A stretch of 64,000 nucleotides of DNA. Source: Gracilibacillus massiliensis (GTDB lineage: Bacteria; Bacillota; Bacilli; Bacillales; Amphibacillaceae). The notes below the pieces were generated by a model, which saw only the letters and a program-made list of their open reading frames with translations, was not told where the DNA came from and searched no databases. Position 1 is the first letter of the stretch, and each line of letters starts with the position of its first letter. Below are positions 1 through 9,792 of this stretch, piece by piece. The position numbers and the translations under genes were made by a program. The DNA lies in the NCBI RefSeq assembly GCF_001458115.1, contig NZ_CZRP01000013.1, positions 1-64,000 of the forward strand, in the 5' to 3' direction.

Positions 1-196
1 GTATTATCCGGTATTAGCCCCGGTTTCCCGGGGTTATCCCAGTCTTACAGGTAGGTTGCCCACGTGTTACTCACCCGTCCGCCGCTCGTTCCACGAACTT
101 CCTCCCGAAGGATTCCGTTCGCTTCCCGCGCTCGACTTGCATGTATTAGGCACGCCGCCAGCGTTCGTCCTGAGCCAAGATCAAACTCTCAATAAA
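1..196 (-). rRNA. rrs: 16S rRNA, 5' portion (partial)
   Basis: The reverse complement begins near 196 with TTTATTGAGAGTTTGATC and runs through the standard GGCTCAGGACGAACGC segment, the V1 hairpin and GGCGGACGGGTGAGTAACACG, then leaves the window at base 1. Only about 196 of roughly 1550 bases are present. The V1 loop and the ACCTACCTGTAAGACTGGGA segment are of Bacillaceae type. The gene is transcribed leftwards from the tandem promoters at 298-391. Confidence 0.97.
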
Positions 197-257
197 GTTG
201 TCTTGCGCACAGTTTATCAAACTGGCTTGTTTCATGTTTCTATCATACTGGTTGTTT

Positions 258-278
258 TGTTCAGTTTTCAAAGATCAA
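258..278 (-). promoter_or_regulatory. rrn leader boxA-like antitermination element
   Basis: The minus strand reads TTGATCTTTGAAAACTGAAC about 60 bases ahead of the 16S 5' end. It matches the TCTTTGAAAACT motif found in Bacillus rrn leaders, where Nus factors are known to load. The function is inferred from motif and position. Confidence 0.6.
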
Positions 279-297
279 TGTTTAAAGCGACAAATAA

Positions 298-326
298 ATT
301 ATAACAAACTCACTATTCACTGTCAA
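298..326 (-). promoter_or_regulatory. rrn promoter P2
   Basis: Minus strand TTGACA, 17-base spacer, TATAAT: a perfect sigma-A consensus about 100 bases upstream of the 16S 5' end. It is the proximal of two tandem promoters, as is usual for Bacillus rrn operons. Confidence 0.88.
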
Positions 327-362
327 TAACATTTCAACTCGTTTAACGAGTCAACTTTTCAT

Positions 363-391
363 ATATTACAGACATTTTTATAAAAAGTCAA
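363..391 (-). promoter_or_regulatory. rrn promoter P1
   Basis: Minus strand TTGACT, 17-base spacer, TAATAT. It is the distal member of the tandem rRNA promoter pair. A small inverted repeat (CTCGTTTAACGAG, about 338-350) lies between P1 and P2. Confidence 0.8.
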
Positions 392-468
392 GAGTAAATT
401 GTAATTTAATTAGTATTATTCTACAAACTCATTTATTTTATGCACGAAGTAGCATACTTAATAAAGAA

Positions 469-493
469 AAGCCACCCTACTTTCAGGTGGCTT
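469..493 (-). terminator. Rho-independent terminator of leuS
   Basis: Stem AAGCCACC / GGTGGCTT with a 9-base loop. On the minus strand it is followed by TTTCTTTAT. It lies 10 bases past the leuS stop codon and separates leuS from the rrn promoters. Confidence 0.85.
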
Positions 494-502
494 CGTTTAG
501 TT

Positions 503-2920
503 TTAGTTCGCTACGATATTCACTAGTTTTCCTGGGACAACTATTACTTTACGAACCGTTTTTCCTTCTACACGCTCTTGAATAGCTTCTAACTCCAACG
601 CCTTATTCTCTATTTCTTCTTTAGAAGCATTTTTATCGATCATCATTTTCGCACGAACTTTACCCATAATTTGAATAACAATTTCTACTTCGTTTTGTAC
701 TAATTTTGCTTCATCGTAAATAGGCCAAGGTTCATAAGATAGCGTCTCATCATGACCCAACAACTGCCAAATCTCTTCTGTTAAATGAGGAGCTACTGGA
801 GACAATAACTTCACAAAACCTTCTACATAGTTTTTGGGGATCTCATTTGCTTTATATGCCTCATTAATAAATACCATCATTTGAGAAATACCTGTATTAA
901 AACGTAAATCTTCAAAATTTTGTGTTACTACTTTTACAGTTTCATGATAGACTTTTTCAAGGTCTTCTGATCGATCCTGCTCAGTCACTTTCTCTGCTAT
1001 TTGATTTTCATCTGTTACAAGCAATCTCCATACTCGGTCCAAAAATCTTCTTGCTCCATCCAATCCGTTTGTCGACCATGCTATAGAAGCATCTAATGGT
1101 CCCATAAACATTTCATACAAACGTAGAGTATCTGCACCATGAGTTTCTACAATTTCATCTGGATTTACTACATTACCTTTTGATTTACTCATTTTTTCAT
1201 TATTTTCACCAAGGATCATCCCTTGGTTATACAATTTTTGGAACGGTTCCTTTGTTGGCACTACACCAATATCATACAAAAACTTATGCCAAAATCTAGC
1301 ATATAGCAAGTGTAAAACCGCGTGTTCGGCGCCGCCAATATAAACATCAATCGGTAACCATTCTTTCAATGTATCAAAATCAGCTAATTTTTCCGAGTTA
1401 TCCGGATCGACATATCGCAAGAAATACCAGCAACTGCCTGCCCACTGTGGCATGGTGTTGGTTTCACGGCGTCCTGTCATTCCAGTCTTTGGATCGGTTA
1501 CTTTTACCCAATCCTCAATATTAGCTAATGGTGATTCGCCTGTTCCTGAAGGCTTAATCTCATCTGTTTTCGGAAGAACGATTGGTAAATCACTTTCAGG
1601 TACAGCAGACATTGAACCATCTTCCCAATGAATAACTGGGATTGGTTCACCCCAATATCGTTGACGACTAAATAACCAGTCGCGTAGTCGATAGGTTACT
1701 TTACGTTCTCCAACTCCATTTGACTCAAGCCATTCAATCGCTTTTGCAATACCGTCTTCTTTGTTTAATCCGTCCAAGAAGTCTGAATTAATATGGGGAC
1801 CATCACCTGTAAAAGCTTCTGTTTCTACATTTCCACCTTCTAAAACAGGAATAATCTCTAATTGAAACTTTTGAGCAAATTCATAATCTCGCTCATCATG
1901 CGCAGGTACTGCCATAATGGCACCTGATCCATAAGTCATTAACACATAGTCCGCTACCCAAATAGGCAGTTTTTTCCCATTAATAGGATTAATGGCATAT
2001 GCACCAGTGAAGACACCTGATTTATCCTTAGCTAAATCGGTTCTTTCTAGATCACTCTTTGTTTTTACATTATCAATATAGTCTTCCACTATTTGTTGTT
2101 GTTCATTGGTAACAACTTTTTCTACTAACGGATGTTCCGGAGCTAAAACTGCATATGTCGCCCCAAAAAGTGTGTCAGGTCTAGTAGTAAATACCGTGAA
2201 AGAGTCTGGATGGTTTTCAATCGTAAATGTTACTTCTGCACCTTCTGATCGTCCAATCCAATTACGTTGCATATCCTTAATGCTCTCTGGCCAATCTAGC
2301 TCATTTAAGTCTTCTAATAGACGATCTGCATAAGCTGTGATTTTTAACATCCATTGTTTCATTGGTTTTCTTTCAACTGGATGTCCACCTCTTTCACTTT
2401 TACCATCTATAACTTCTTCATTGGCTAAAACAGTTCCTAAAGCAGGGCACCAGTTAACAGGCACTTCATCAATATAAGCTAAACCCTTCTCATATAACTT
2501 TAAGAATATCCATTGCGTCCATTTGTAATAATTAGGATCCGTTGTATTAACTTCACGGTCCCAGTCATAAGAGAAACCTAAGTCTTGAATCTGACGTCGA
2601 AAAGTATTGATATTTTTTTCAGTGAATGCTGCTGGATCATTTCCAGTATCTAAAGCATACTGTTCAGCAGGTAAGCCAAAGGCATCCCAACCAATTGGAT
2701 GTAATACTTCATAACCTTGCATTCTTTTCATTCTTGATAAGATATCTGTTGCGGTATAACCTTCAGGGTGTCCAACATGTAAACCAGCACCCGATGGATA
2801 AGGAAACATATCTAAAGCGTAAAATTTATCCTTATCAGATTGAGCATTTGTTTTAAATGTTTTATTTTCTATCCAGTAATTGCGCCACTTTCCCTCTATT
2901 TTAATATGATCAAACGACAT
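503..2920 (-). CDS. leuS: Leucyl-tRNA synthetase
   Basis: Class Ia aminoacyl-tRNA synthetase charging tRNA-Leu with leucine in the cytosol. The protein is 805 residues, the usual bacterial LeuS size. Visible features are the HIGH-type motif HVGH (residues 48-51, within [15 protein letters not shown]), the CP1 editing insertion in the middle, the KMSKS loop ([10 protein letters not shown]) near the start of the last third, and the C-terminal anticodon-binding and leucyl-specific parts. The first possible ATG at 2929 touches the AAGGAGG ribosome site. The ATG at 2920, nine bases after that site and giving [12 protein letters not shown], is the likely start. Expression is governed by the T-box leader just upstream. 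Confidence 0.97.
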   Translation of the reverse strand: MSFDHIKIEGKWRNYWIENKTFKTNAQSDKDKFYALDMFPYPSGAGLHVGHPEGYTATDILSRMKRMQGYEVLHPIGWDAFGLPAEQYALDTGNDPAAFTEKNINTFRRQIQDLGFSYDWDREVNTTDPNYYKWTQWIFLKLYEKGLAYIDEVPVNWCPALGTVLANEEVIDGKSERGGHPVERKPMKQWMLKITAYADRLLEDLNELDWPESIKDMQRNWIGRSEGAEVTFTIENHPDSFTVFTTRPDTLFGATYAVLAPEHPLVEKVVTNEQQQIVEDYIDNVKTKSDLERTDLAKDKSGVFTGAYAINPINGKKLPIWVADYVLMTYGSGAIMAVPAHDERDYEFAQKFQLEIIPVLEGGNVETEAFTGDGPHINSDFLDGLNKEDGIAKAIEWLESNGVGERKVTYRLRDWLFSRQRYWGEPIPVIHWEDGSMSAVPESDLPIVLPKTDEIKPSGTGESPLANIEDWVKVTDPKTGMTGRRETNTMPQWAGSCWYFLRYVDPDNSEKLADFDTLKEWLPIDVYIGGAEHAVLHLLYARFWHKFLYDIGVVPTKEPFQKLYNQGMILGENNEKMSKSKGNVVNPDEIVETHGADTLRLYEMFMGPLDASIAWSTNGLDGARRFLDRVWRLLVTDENQIAEKVTEQDRSEDLEKVYHETVKVVTQNFEDLRFNTGISQMMVFINEAYKANEIPKNYVEGFVKLLSPVAPHLTEEIWQLLGHDETLSYEPWPIYDEAKLVQNEVEIVIQIMGKVRAKMMIDKNASKEEIENKALELEAIQERVEGKTVRKVIVVPGKLVNIVAN

Positions 2921-2991
2921 TTCTGACATCCTCCTTCAAACCAATAAATAAGCTTTATATTATATAAAACAAAACATATGTTCTTGAACGC

Positions 2992-3225
2992 AAAAAAATC
3001 CCCCTAATCCCATAATGGGACGAGAGAGATTCCCGCGGTACCACCCAACATTAGTGTTATCAGACTAACACTCACTTCATTTCCTTAACGCGGAAAACGA
3101 CAAAAGCTACTTTATTTCACTTCTGTAACATCTAAGGCGAGTTCGTAATGTATAGGAGTGACTCTCACCAACCGTCACCTCTCTTTACCTGTACTTTTTA
3201 CTACTATTCCTCTTCATCGTTATGT
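2992..3225 (-). promoter_or_regulatory. T-box riboswitch (leucine) of leuS
   Basis: The minus strand holds the T-box core GGGTGGTACCGCG (3034-3046) followed by a GC-rich hairpin and a T-run at about 2992-2998, which is the terminator/antiterminator region. Upstream is a stem I region with GAACTC, whose CTC (3139-3141) is a leucine specifier codon. T-boxes bind uncharged tRNA and switch to antitermination. The codon, the position before leuS and the core motif agree. Confidence 0.92.
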
Positions 3226-3262
3226 ATATAATGTATTTAGATAATCGACTTTACTTTCTGAT

Positions 3263-3291
3263 AGTGTAAAGAATAGTCTTAATTTTGTCAA
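3263..3291 (-). promoter_or_regulatory. sigma-A promoter of leuS
   Basis: Minus strand TTGACA, 17-base spacer, TACACT, about 40 bases upstream of the T-box stem I. It fits a start of transcription just ahead of the riboswitch. Confidence 0.8.
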
Positions 3292-3524
3292 GAAGACATC
3301 ATGCCATTCAATACTATCGGTACCCGAAATCGATCTTATAATATTGCTGAAAACTTCTTAATCTCCTCCCTTTTTATTAAAACTTACAGAGTTAGACAAA
3401 GAGGCTGGTCAGAAATAATTTCTTAACCTTAAACACGTAATATAGAATGTACTTTGTCACGCAGTAAAAGGATACTGTGCAATAAATGAAGTGGTAATTT
3501 TGAAATGTATTAATTACTAGATAC

Positions 3525-3654
3525 CCGCTCCGGCTGCCCACTTCCCTTTCCGTGGGGTTTTCCCCTCAGCTAACTTTTCCAAGCACAAATCGCTTGAAAA
3601 AGTGGATCTTCAGGTAAAACATTCCCACAGGAGTGAAAGTGGACGGCCTGCGCT
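3525..3654 (+). repeat. Hairpin repeat element, pair 1 left copy
   Basis: A ~130-bp intergenic element starting CCGCTCCGG and ending GCCTGCGCT. It folds on itself. Outer arms CCCACTTCC / GAAAGTGGAC enclose an inner stem ACTTTTCCAAGC / GCTTGAAAAAGT between the conserved AGCTA and GGATCTTC. The reverse-orientation partner is at 3779-3907. The surroundings, including an outer flank and a spacer with inverted TTCTACAA / TTGCAGAA segments, match the pair at 46.8 kb closely. No protein is supported here, so 3292-4044 is non-coding repeat DNA plus a terminator. Confidence 0.88.
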
Positions 3655-3778
3655 AATATACTTGTTCTACAATTACTGTGACAGATATCATTCTGAGCTT
3701 TCACTCCAAATAATGATTTTTTCAAAGGATAAAAATACCACTAAGCTTCCTGATGCTAGCGTTGCAGAATATCAAATT

Positions 3779-3907
3779 AGCGCAGGCGTCCACTTCGACT
3801 CCTAGGGGATCAGCGCGATCTGAAGATCCACTTTGTAAAGTGATCTTCTTTACAAAGTTAGCTGAAGACGCGCCCCCTGGAAAGCGAAGTGGGCAAGCCG
3901 TAGCGGT
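3779..3907 (-). repeat. Hairpin repeat element, pair 1 right copy (inverted)
   Basis: Reverse-orientation copy: starts AGCGCAGGC and ends near GCCGTAGCGG. The inner stem ACTTTGTAAAG / CTTTACAAAGT is perfect but differs in sequence from the left copy, so the stem is kept while its bases change. Confidence 0.88.
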
Positions 3908-3978
3908 TGGTACGCTCATAATTACTGTCAAAATGACCACACCTATTATTACGCAGTATCTTCCTAAATACGCATAAA

Positions 3979-4010
3979 AATCCAAACGACCTATTCGAAT
4001 CGTTTGGATT
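3979..4010 (-). terminator. Terminator of rlmN
   Basis: Stem AATCCAAACGA / TCGTTTGGATT with T-runs on both sides, so it could act in both directions. It sits 34 bases past the rlmN stop. Similar ATCCAAA-type hairpins occur at 51310 and 55386. Confidence 0.8.
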
Positions 4011-4044
4011 TTTATAATGATAAGTTGCTTTTGCATTTATTTTT

Positions 4045-5112
4045 TTAAGCGTTTTGTTTATCTTTTTTTATTTGTTTACTTCGAAGTTGTCCACAAGCAG
4101 CATCTATATCTGTTCCGTGTTCAACTCTAACACCACAATTGATACCATTTTCCAAGAGAACTTGATAAAAGTCTAATATTGCTTTTTTCTCACTTCGATC
4201 ATATTGATTATGTTCATCAACTGGATTGTAAGGTATCAAATTCACATAGGATAAATGTCTCTTATTTTTTAATAAGGACACAAGTTGTTTTGCTTCTTCC
4301 TTGTGATCATTTACATCTTTCAATAGAATATATTCAAAGGTGATTCGACGATTTGTTTTTTCTAAATAATAATCAATGGCTGGCATCAATTTTTCCAATG
4401 GGAAAGCCTTATTAATTTTCATGATTCTCGTACGCAATTCATTATTTGGAGCATGCAACGATAATGCTAAGTTCACTTGTAAATTCTCATCTGCAAAATC
4501 ATAAATTCGTTTTGCTAATCCGCTTGTAGAAACGGTTATATGACGTGCGCCAATCGCTAAACCATTCTGATCATTGACAACTCTCAGGAAATCCATCGTA
4601 TTATCATAGTTATCAAACGGTTCTCCTATACCCATCACAACAATATGACTGACACGTTCTTCTTTACCTTTTGTATCAAGATGTTTCTGAACATTGATAA
4701 TTTGCTCGACAATTTCCCCTGCATCTAGATCTCTATTTTTGGTAAGCAAACCACTAGCGCAGAACGAACAACCTATATTACATCCAACTTGAGTGGTCAC
4801 ACAAACAGAATAACCATAACTAAATTTCATTAAGACTGTCTCAATTAAGTTCCCATCTGTTAACTTAAATAGAAACTTTATCGTACCATCTTTAGATTCT
4901 TGTTTTATTTCTTCTGTTAATGATCCTAAATGAAAATTCTCTTCTAATACTAGTTGGCAATCTTTATTTAAATTATACATTTCTTCAAATGTGTCTACTC
5001 TTTTCTTATATAACCAATCCCAAACTTGCTTAGCGCGGAACTTTTTTTGTCCGTGTGTTACAAGCCAATCTTGTAATTGATCGAATGTTAACGAATAAAT
5101 GGAGCTTTTCAT
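4045..5112 (-). CDS. rlmN: Dual-specificity rRNA/tRNA adenine-C2 methyltransferase RlmN
   Basis: Radical-SAM methylase that modifies A2503 of 23S rRNA and A37 of some tRNAs. The 355 residues are of normal family length. The CxxxCxxC iron-sulfur motif is CNIGCSFC (Cys111, 115, 118). [10 protein letters not shown] segment and a C-terminal catalytic cysteine in DAACGQLR are also visible. AGAGGG sits 8 bases before the ATG. The gene stands alone, between the pair-1 repeats and the divergent acetolactate-synthase-like gene. Confidence 0.96.
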   Translation of the reverse strand: MKSSIYSLTFDQLQDWLVTHGQKKFRAKQVWDWLYKKRVDTFEEMYNLNKDCQLVLEENFHLGSLTEEIKQESKDGTIKFLFKLTDGNLIETVLMKFSYGYSVCVTTQVGCNIGCSFCASGLLTKNRDLDAGEIVEQIINVQKHLDTKGKEERVSHIVVMGIGEPFDNYDNTMDFLRVVNDQNGLAIGARHITVSTSGLAKRIYDFADENLQVNLALSLHAPNNELRTRIMKINKAFPLEKLMPAIDYYLEKTNRRITFEYILLKDVNDHKEEAKQLVSLLKNKRHLSYVNLIPYNPVDEHNQYDRSEKKAILDFYQVLLENGINCGVRVEHGTDIDAACGQLRSKQIKKDKQNA

Positions 5113-5221
5113 GTAAAATCCCTCTTTTCCAAATAGCTCGTTTTTTCCATCATTTCATAATACTAAAAATCCGAATAACACGCAAGTTATTTTTAAGTTT
5201 ATACACAGAGTCTAGTCTTAC

Positions 5222-5235
5222 GTGATAAACATCAC
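5222..5235. promoter_or_regulatory. Crp/Fnr-type palindrome upstream of the ALS-like gene
   Basis: GTGATAAACATCAC is a perfect GTGA-N6-TCAC palindrome, the core of the TGTGA-N6-TCACA site used by Fnr in Bacillus. It lies about 65 bases before the GTG start at 5301. The regulator is an inference. An anaerobic regulator would suit both this gene and the nar operon in the same window. Confidence 0.4.
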
Positions 5236-5300
5236 TACTGCAATCATTCAATCTCTTTACAATAAAATAAAAATGTACATAACAAAGGGGACGATCTATT

Positions 5301-6974
5301 GTGCAACTTGTACAGCCTACTTTTCAAAACCAATGTGGTCAGCTATTTATTGACTCATTTAAAAAAGCAAATTGTGCCACAGTGTTTGGTTCTGTTTACC
5401 AATCGATTTTTCTAAACAGAGATCAAGGTTTTCATCATCAACAACTAACACATGAACAATCTATCATTCATGCTGCAGATGGATATGCTCGTGCTACTGG
5501 AAAGACAGGTGTAGCTTTTGTCACTACTGATTTCGGAATTACGAATGCTGTAACAGGTATTGCAACCGCTCAGATAGATGGAATACCACTGCTTGTCTTC
5601 GTCCAAAAAAATCAATACACAGATGAATGCTTAGATGTTGAAACTATTACAAAACCTATTTGCAAGCATTATTTTCATCTTAAACATCACGAAAATATTA
5701 CTAGCATTATTAAAGAAGCAAACAAGTTAGCCTTAAGTGGTCGTAAAGGTGTCATTATTATTGAATTCTCCAGTAATCTATTTATAGAAGCAAATAATAA
5801 CCAACTACACCCAAAACAACTTACATCTATAGAAAAGATGGACTCAAACATTTCAATGAAACAATTGGATCACATCGTCAACCAAATACAGCATGCTAAG
5901 CAACCAATCCTCCTAATTGGAGGAGGAGTTATCCATTCTGGTGCTAGCAGCATTGTAAATGCTTTTATTAAAAAAACACAAATACCTTTTACAAGTACAT
6001 TAATGGGGTTAGGTGCGATAGGTGTTGAGGATCCGTTGCACTTAGGCATGCTAGGTATGCATGGGACATACGCTGCGAATCGAGCAGTGCATCAATGTGA
6101 CTTACTTATTTGTCTAGGTGTCCGCTTTAGTGATCGAATTACTGGTAAAACAAAAGGCTTTTCTCCTGATTCAATCAAAATACAGATCGAGATTGATCCG
6201 GCTGAAGTTAATAAAAATGTAGCTGTGGACTTACCTGTTATTGGGGACATTCAAGATGTTTTAACAATGATTGTGGATAGATTAGATGGTTTTTGTGCGA
6301 ATCATTGGGGAAATCAAGTAATCAAATGGAAGAAAACTTCTCCTCAATTTTCGAAATCTACCAGTTTGCTCAAACCAGATGCCATCATTCGTGAAGTTCA
6401 TCGTTTTTCTCCTGAAAATACAGTAGTTGCAACAGATGTTGGACAGCACCAAATGTGGACTGCACTTCATTACCCATTTGATCGACCTCGTCAACTTTTA
6501 ACCTCTGGTGGATTTGGGACAATGGGTTATGGTTTACCAGCAGCAATTGGAGCAGCTGTTAGTGGTAATAATCAGCCGGTCGTTTGTTTTACAGGAGACG
6601 GCAGTATTCAGATGAATATTCAAGAGTTATATCATGTTGCTAAAAATAATTTAAATGTAAAAGTAATTATATTACGTAACGGTTATCTAGGAATGGTTAG
6701 ACAATGGCAACAGCTATTTTACAAAAACAAATATTCGCAAGTCAAAATAACATCACCAGATTTTCTTTCAGTTGCTGAAAGTTTTGGTATCAGTGGTTTT
6801 CGTGCTACCAATTATGAAGAAGCAGTAAACATTATCCGAAAAGCTTTTGCTAACGATCAGCCAGGATTATTAGATTTCGTTATCGAAGAAGAAGTTAACG
6901 TATATCCAATCGTACCACCCGGTGGAAAAAACACGGATGCCATCCAGCACGAAAATCATTCTACATTACAATAA
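5301..6974 (+). CDS. Acetolactate synthase-like thiamine-diphosphate enzyme (orphan large subunit)
   Basis: ThDP-dependent enzyme of the acetohydroxyacid synthase family, 557 residues, with the three-domain order (N-terminal PYR domain, central domain, C-terminal PP domain). Visible are the catalytic glutamate in LTHEQSIIHAADGYARATGK and the ThDP-binding GDGSIQMNIQEL...LRNG stretch. GTG start with AAAGGGG ten bases before. Oddities: the usual SGPGATN motif reads TDFGITN, the GTDAFQE region is replaced by an unrelated segment, and no regulatory subunit (ilvN) or other ilv or als gene is adjacent. It is therefore probably a paralogue and not the main valine/isoleucine enzyme. Its substrate is uncertain, and acetoin or another 2-oxoacid route is possible. 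Confidence 0.75.
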   Translation: MQLVQPTFQNQCGQLFIDSFKKANCATVFGSVYQSIFLNRDQGFHHQQLTHEQSIIHAADGYARATGKTGVAFVTTDFGITNAVTGIATAQIDGIPLLVFVQKNQYTDECLDVETITKPICKHYFHLKHHENITSIIKEANKLALSGRKGVIIIEFSSNLFIEANNNQLHPKQLTSIEKMDSNISMKQLDHIVNQIQHAKQPILLIGGGVIHSGASSIVNAFIKKTQIPFTSTLMGLGAIGVEDPLHLGMLGMHGTYAANRAVHQCDLLICLGVRFSDRITGKTKGFSPDSIKIQIEIDPAEVNKNVAVDLPVIGDIQDVLTMIVDRLDGFCANHWGNQVIKWKKTSPQFSKSTSLLKPDAIIREVHRFSPENTVVATDVGQHQMWTALHYPFDRPRQLLTSGGFGTMGYGLPAAIGAAVSGNNQPVVCFTGDGSIQMNIQELYHVAKNNLNVKVIILRNGYLGMVRQWQQLFYKNKYSQVKITSPDFLSVAESFGISGFRATNYEEAVNIIRKAFANDQPGLLDFVIEEEVNVYPIVPPGGKNTDAIQHENHSTLQ

Positions 6975-7102
6975 TTCGTTACCGTCCCATTACCAAATAT
7001 AGCTGCATTCAAGTAGTTCTCCAATAGTATTCTTGAGAAAGAAATCCGCTGAGATAGATAGATGAAATACAACAATTTAATGAACTTTTTTTGTACCTGC
7101 TC

Positions 7103-7131
7103 TTGCAATTTTGTTATTCACTTGCTATAAT
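7103..7131 (+). promoter_or_regulatory. sigma-A promoter of the cold-shock gene
   Basis: TTGCAA, 17-base spacer, TATAAT. It implies a 5' untranslated leader of about 115 bases before the ATG at 7253, typical of cold-shock mRNAs whose leader responds to temperature. The 6975-7102 stretch holds nothing else recognisable. Confidence 0.75.
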
Positions 7132-7252
7132 GAATTTAGCTATTTTGTTCGATGACACCTTCAAGTATCGTAACGTTAAGTTTTCGTTTTGAGGCAAGAG
7201 CAAGAATAGTAATACATTTGTGTGATCGGTTCACACTAGGAGGAAAAGAATT

Positions 7253-7453
7253 ATGGTACAAGGTACAGTAAAATGGTTTAACGCAGACAAAGGTTTTGGA
7301 TTTATCGAAGTTGAAGGACAAGACGATGTATTCGTTCACTTCTCTGCTATCCAAGGCGAAGGCTTTAAAACACTTGAAGAAGGTCAAAGCGTAACTTTCG
7401 ACATCGAAGAAGGTAACCGTGGACCACAAGCAGCTAACGTAGAAAAAAACTAA
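7253..7453 (+). CDS. Cold-shock protein (CspA/CspB family)
   Basis: Single-stranded nucleic-acid-binding protein and RNA chaperone of 66 residues, one cold-shock domain. RNP1 is KGFGFI (within [13 protein letters not shown]) and RNP2 is VFVHFSAI. The acidic composition and length match Bacillus CspB/CspD. AGGAGG sits about 8 bases before the ATG. Monocistronic: its own promoter and a strong terminator bracket it. Confidence 0.97.
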   Translation: MVQGTVKWFNADKGFGFIEVEGQDDVFVHFSAIQGEGFKTLEEGQSVTFDIEEGNRGPQAANVEKN

Positions 7454-7470
7454 TTTAGCTCTTTATAGAA

Positions 7471-7498
7471 AAACGCTTATGCTCAGGCATAAGCGTTT
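7471..7498 (+). terminator. Terminator of the cold-shock gene
   Basis: AAACGCTTATGC-TCAG-GCATAAGCGTTT: a perfect 12-bp stem with a 4-base loop followed by T residues. It also serves the convergent DUF488 gene ending at 7500. Confidence 0.93.
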
Positions 7499-7499
7499 T

Positions 7500-7853
7500 T
7501 TATTTAGTCAATAATTCCTTTAAGATAACTACATGGTTATACTTTAACTCTTTCGTTGCAAATACTAACGTAATATCTCCATTGTGCTTTTGATAATAGT
7601 CCTTCAGCTGTTCTAAAGCTTCTTTTTTTTCTGAATCTGTCTGTAATTCTTCTACATACGCTTGCTTAAAGCTCTGAAATTTATCTGGATCATGGCCAAA
7701 CCATTTTCTTAACTTTGAGGATGGACCAATCTCCTTTAACCAAACATCTAATTGTGCCTTCTCTTTTGAGACACCTCTCGGCCACACACGGTCAACCAAA
7801 ATCCTACAACCATCTTTATTGCTAACGTCCTCATATATTCGTTTTAACTGCAT
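7500..7853 (-). CDS. DUF488 family protein (YeaO-like)
   Basis: A 117-residue protein of the DUF488 family, recognised from RIYEDVSNKDGCRILVDRVWPRGVSKEKA and the later WFGHDP and LVFATKELKYNHVVIL segments. The biochemical role is not established. AGAGGAGG lies six bases before the ATG at 7853, which is preferred over an in-frame ATG 21 bases upstream that precedes the ribosome site. Single gene, convergent with the cold-shock gene. Confidence 0.88.
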   Translation of the reverse strand: MQLKRIYEDVSNKDGCRILVDRVWPRGVSKEKAQLDVWLKEIGPSSKLRKWFGHDPDKFQSFKQAYVEELQTDSEKKEALEQLKDYYQKHNGDITLVFATKELKYNHVVILKELLTK

Positions 7854-7943
7854 AGTATACCTCCTCTTAAGCAAATTAGTAGACCTTTCTTATCTTGAAG
7901 CGTATCATTTTTTACATGCTCAAGTAAATAAAGGAGTGATTTT

Positions 7944-8945
7944 ATGTCGAAGCCATTTTCAAATGTAAAATTTTCAATATTAGATTTAGCACCTGTCTTA
8001 GCTGGAAAAAGTGCTTCCTTATCGTTTCAAAATAGTGCAGATCTAGCTCAGTATGGAGAGAATCTCGGATACCATCGCTATTGGTTAGCTGAACATCACA
8101 ATATGCCCGGGATTGCGAGTTCTGCAACATCGCTTGTGATAAGTCATATCGCCAGTCATACAGAAAAAATACGAGTTGGTGCTGGAGGTATTATGTTACC
8201 AAACCATGCTCCCTTAGTTATCGCAGAACAATTTGGGACATTGGATGCACTTTATCCGGATCGTATTGATCTTGGTTTAGGACGTGCACCCGGAAGTGAC
8301 CAAGCAACAGCATTTGCATTAAGACGAACATTAAATAGCAGTCCAGATGATTTTCCTAATCAGGTCGAAGAGTTAGAATCCTATTTTGAGGGAACTGCTA
8401 GAGTAAAAGCCGTACCTGGTAATGGAGCAAATGTGCCATTATGGTTGCTAGGTTCTAGTGATTTCAGTGCACGCTTAGCTGCGGAGAAAGGTTTACCTTT
8501 TGCCTTCGCTAGTCACTTTTCACCAGATTATACATTACCAGCACTAAGAATTTACCGGGAACGTTTTACACCATCCAATCAACTTAGCAAACCGCTTGCG
8601 ATGGTTGGGGTCAATATTATTGCCGCTGAATCAACAGAAAAAGCAAAATGGTTAGCCACCTCACAGCAACAACAATTCTTGTCATTAATTCGTGGTGCAC
8701 CATCCGAACTGCAGCCACCAATCGATGATATTGATAACGAATGGTCTATTTACGAAAAAGCTTCTGTAGAGAAATCTGTAAATAGTAAAACGACTATTAT
8801 AGGAGATAAAGATGCTGTCCGCGAAAAACTGGCGGCTTTTATTGAAGAAACAGAAGCAGACGAAGTCATCATTAATTCACAAATTTATGACCATGAGGCA
8901 AGAAAGAAATCCTACCAGATTGTTTCCGATATAGTAAGTGAATAA
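7944..8945 (+). CDS. LLM-class flavin-dependent oxidoreductase (MsnO8-type)
   Basis: Luciferase-like monooxygenase, 333 residues, a predicted FMN-using TIM-barrel enzyme. Family signatures are the N-terminal [48 protein letters not shown] and [12 protein letters not shown], as in the YtmO/YwcH-type proteins of Bacillus. AAGGAG precedes the ATG. It stands alone, so the substrate cannot be inferred. Confidence 0.92.
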   Translation: MSKPFSNVKFSILDLAPVLAGKSASLSFQNSADLAQYGENLGYHRYWLAEHHNMPGIASSATSLVISHIASHTEKIRVGAGGIMLPNHAPLVIAEQFGTLDALYPDRIDLGLGRAPGSDQATAFALRRTLNSSPDDFPNQVEELESYFEGTARVKAVPGNGANVPLWLLGSSDFSARLAAEKGLPFAFASHFSPDYTLPALRIYRERFTPSNQLSKPLAMVGVNIIAAESTEKAKWLATSQQQQFLSLIRGAPSELQPPIDDIDNEWSIYEKASVEKSVNSKTTIIGDKDAVREKLAAFIEETEADEVIINSQIYDHEARKKSYQIVSDIVSE

Positions 8946-8950
8946 GAGAG

Positions 8951-8991
8951 AAGAGGACAAACACAACGATAGAATTTGTATTTGTCCTCTT
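8951..8991. terminator. Bidirectional terminator
   Basis: AAGAGGACAAA / TTTGTCCTCTT stem with a 19-base loop between two convergent stop codons (8945 plus, 9000 minus), with T-rich tails on both strands. Confidence 0.82.
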
Positions 8992-8999
8992 TCTTATTT

Positions 9000-9791
9000 T
9001 TAGCTTCTGCTGATTGGAAGCCACGCAAGTACTTCTTGAATTTTCTCGTCCCAATAGCCCCACTCATGTGTTCCATTTGTAAAAGTGTGCGTTAAAGGCA
9101 AGTTGGTTTCTTGGGCAAATTGGTGAAATTTTTTATTGTCTTCCCATAGAAAGTCTTCTGTTCCGCATGCTTGAAACAGCATTGGAATCGGTTCTCCAGA
9201 TTTTTGTAACTGCCTAATTAAATAAAATAAATCTTCTTCTGAATTTTTTAATGTTGAGTCACCGTACACATGAAATAACGCAGAACTAATTGGACTTTCT
9301 TCCTGATGAACGGAATTCACATGATTGGCAATATCTAAGACACCAGATAGACTTGCAGCTGCAGCGAAATCCTGTGGTTTCCTTAATGCCCATTTAAAAG
9401 CACCATAGCCTCCCATAGATAGGCCTGCAACAAAATTGTCTTCTCTTTTAGCTGAAAGCGGAAAAAAGGACCTTGCAATTTTAGGTAGTTCTTCCGAAAT
9501 AAAAGTCCAATACTGCTTGCCGTATTCCATATCAGCATAGAAACTATGATCGACTTGCGGCATAACGACTGCAATCCCATACTCTGCCGCATATCTTTCG
9601 ATCGACGTTCTTCTTGACCAGATCGTATGGTCGTCGCTAAAGCCATGCAATAAATATAGCGTAGGGATTTTGCCTTCGTTACGATTGTTTTTTAGTCCGA
9701 TCTGTGTCGATGTTTCTTCAGGTAAAATTACAGTCATCGATGTACTAATGGTTAAAACTTCAGAAAAAAAGTCACATTTTATTAGAGCCAT
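9000..9791 (-). CDS. Esterase of the S-formylglutathione hydrolase/tributyrin esterase family
   Basis: Alpha/beta hydrolase of 263 residues. The nucleophile elbow is GLSMGGYGA, LYLLHGFSDDHTIW carries the oxyanion-hole region, and the C-terminal THEWGYWDE carries the catalytic histidine. It is a cytosolic carboxylesterase by family, with no signal peptide. Its ATG begins one base after the stop of the upstream serine hydrolase (TAG-T-ATG), so the two are translationally coupled. GGGGGA precedes the ATG. The natural substrate is unknown. Confidence 0.88.
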   Translation of the reverse strand: MALIKCDFFSEVLTISTSMTVILPEETSTQIGLKNNRNEGKIPTLYLLHGFSDDHTIWSRRTSIERYAAEYGIAVVMPQVDHSFYADMEYGKQYWTFISEELPKIARSFFPLSAKREDNFVAGLSMGGYGAFKWALRKPQDFAAAASLSGVLDIANHVNSVHQEESPISSALFHVYGDSTLKNSEEDLFYLIRQLQKSGEPIPMLFQACGTEDFLWEDNKKFHQFAQETNLPLTHTFTNGTHEWGYWDEKIQEVLAWLPISRS

Positions 9792-9792
9792 A

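Noticed and set aside
3722-4036. Open frames of about 70-100 codons in the pair-1 repeat region
   Set aside because: They run through inverted repeat DNA and a terminator, with composition set by the repeats.
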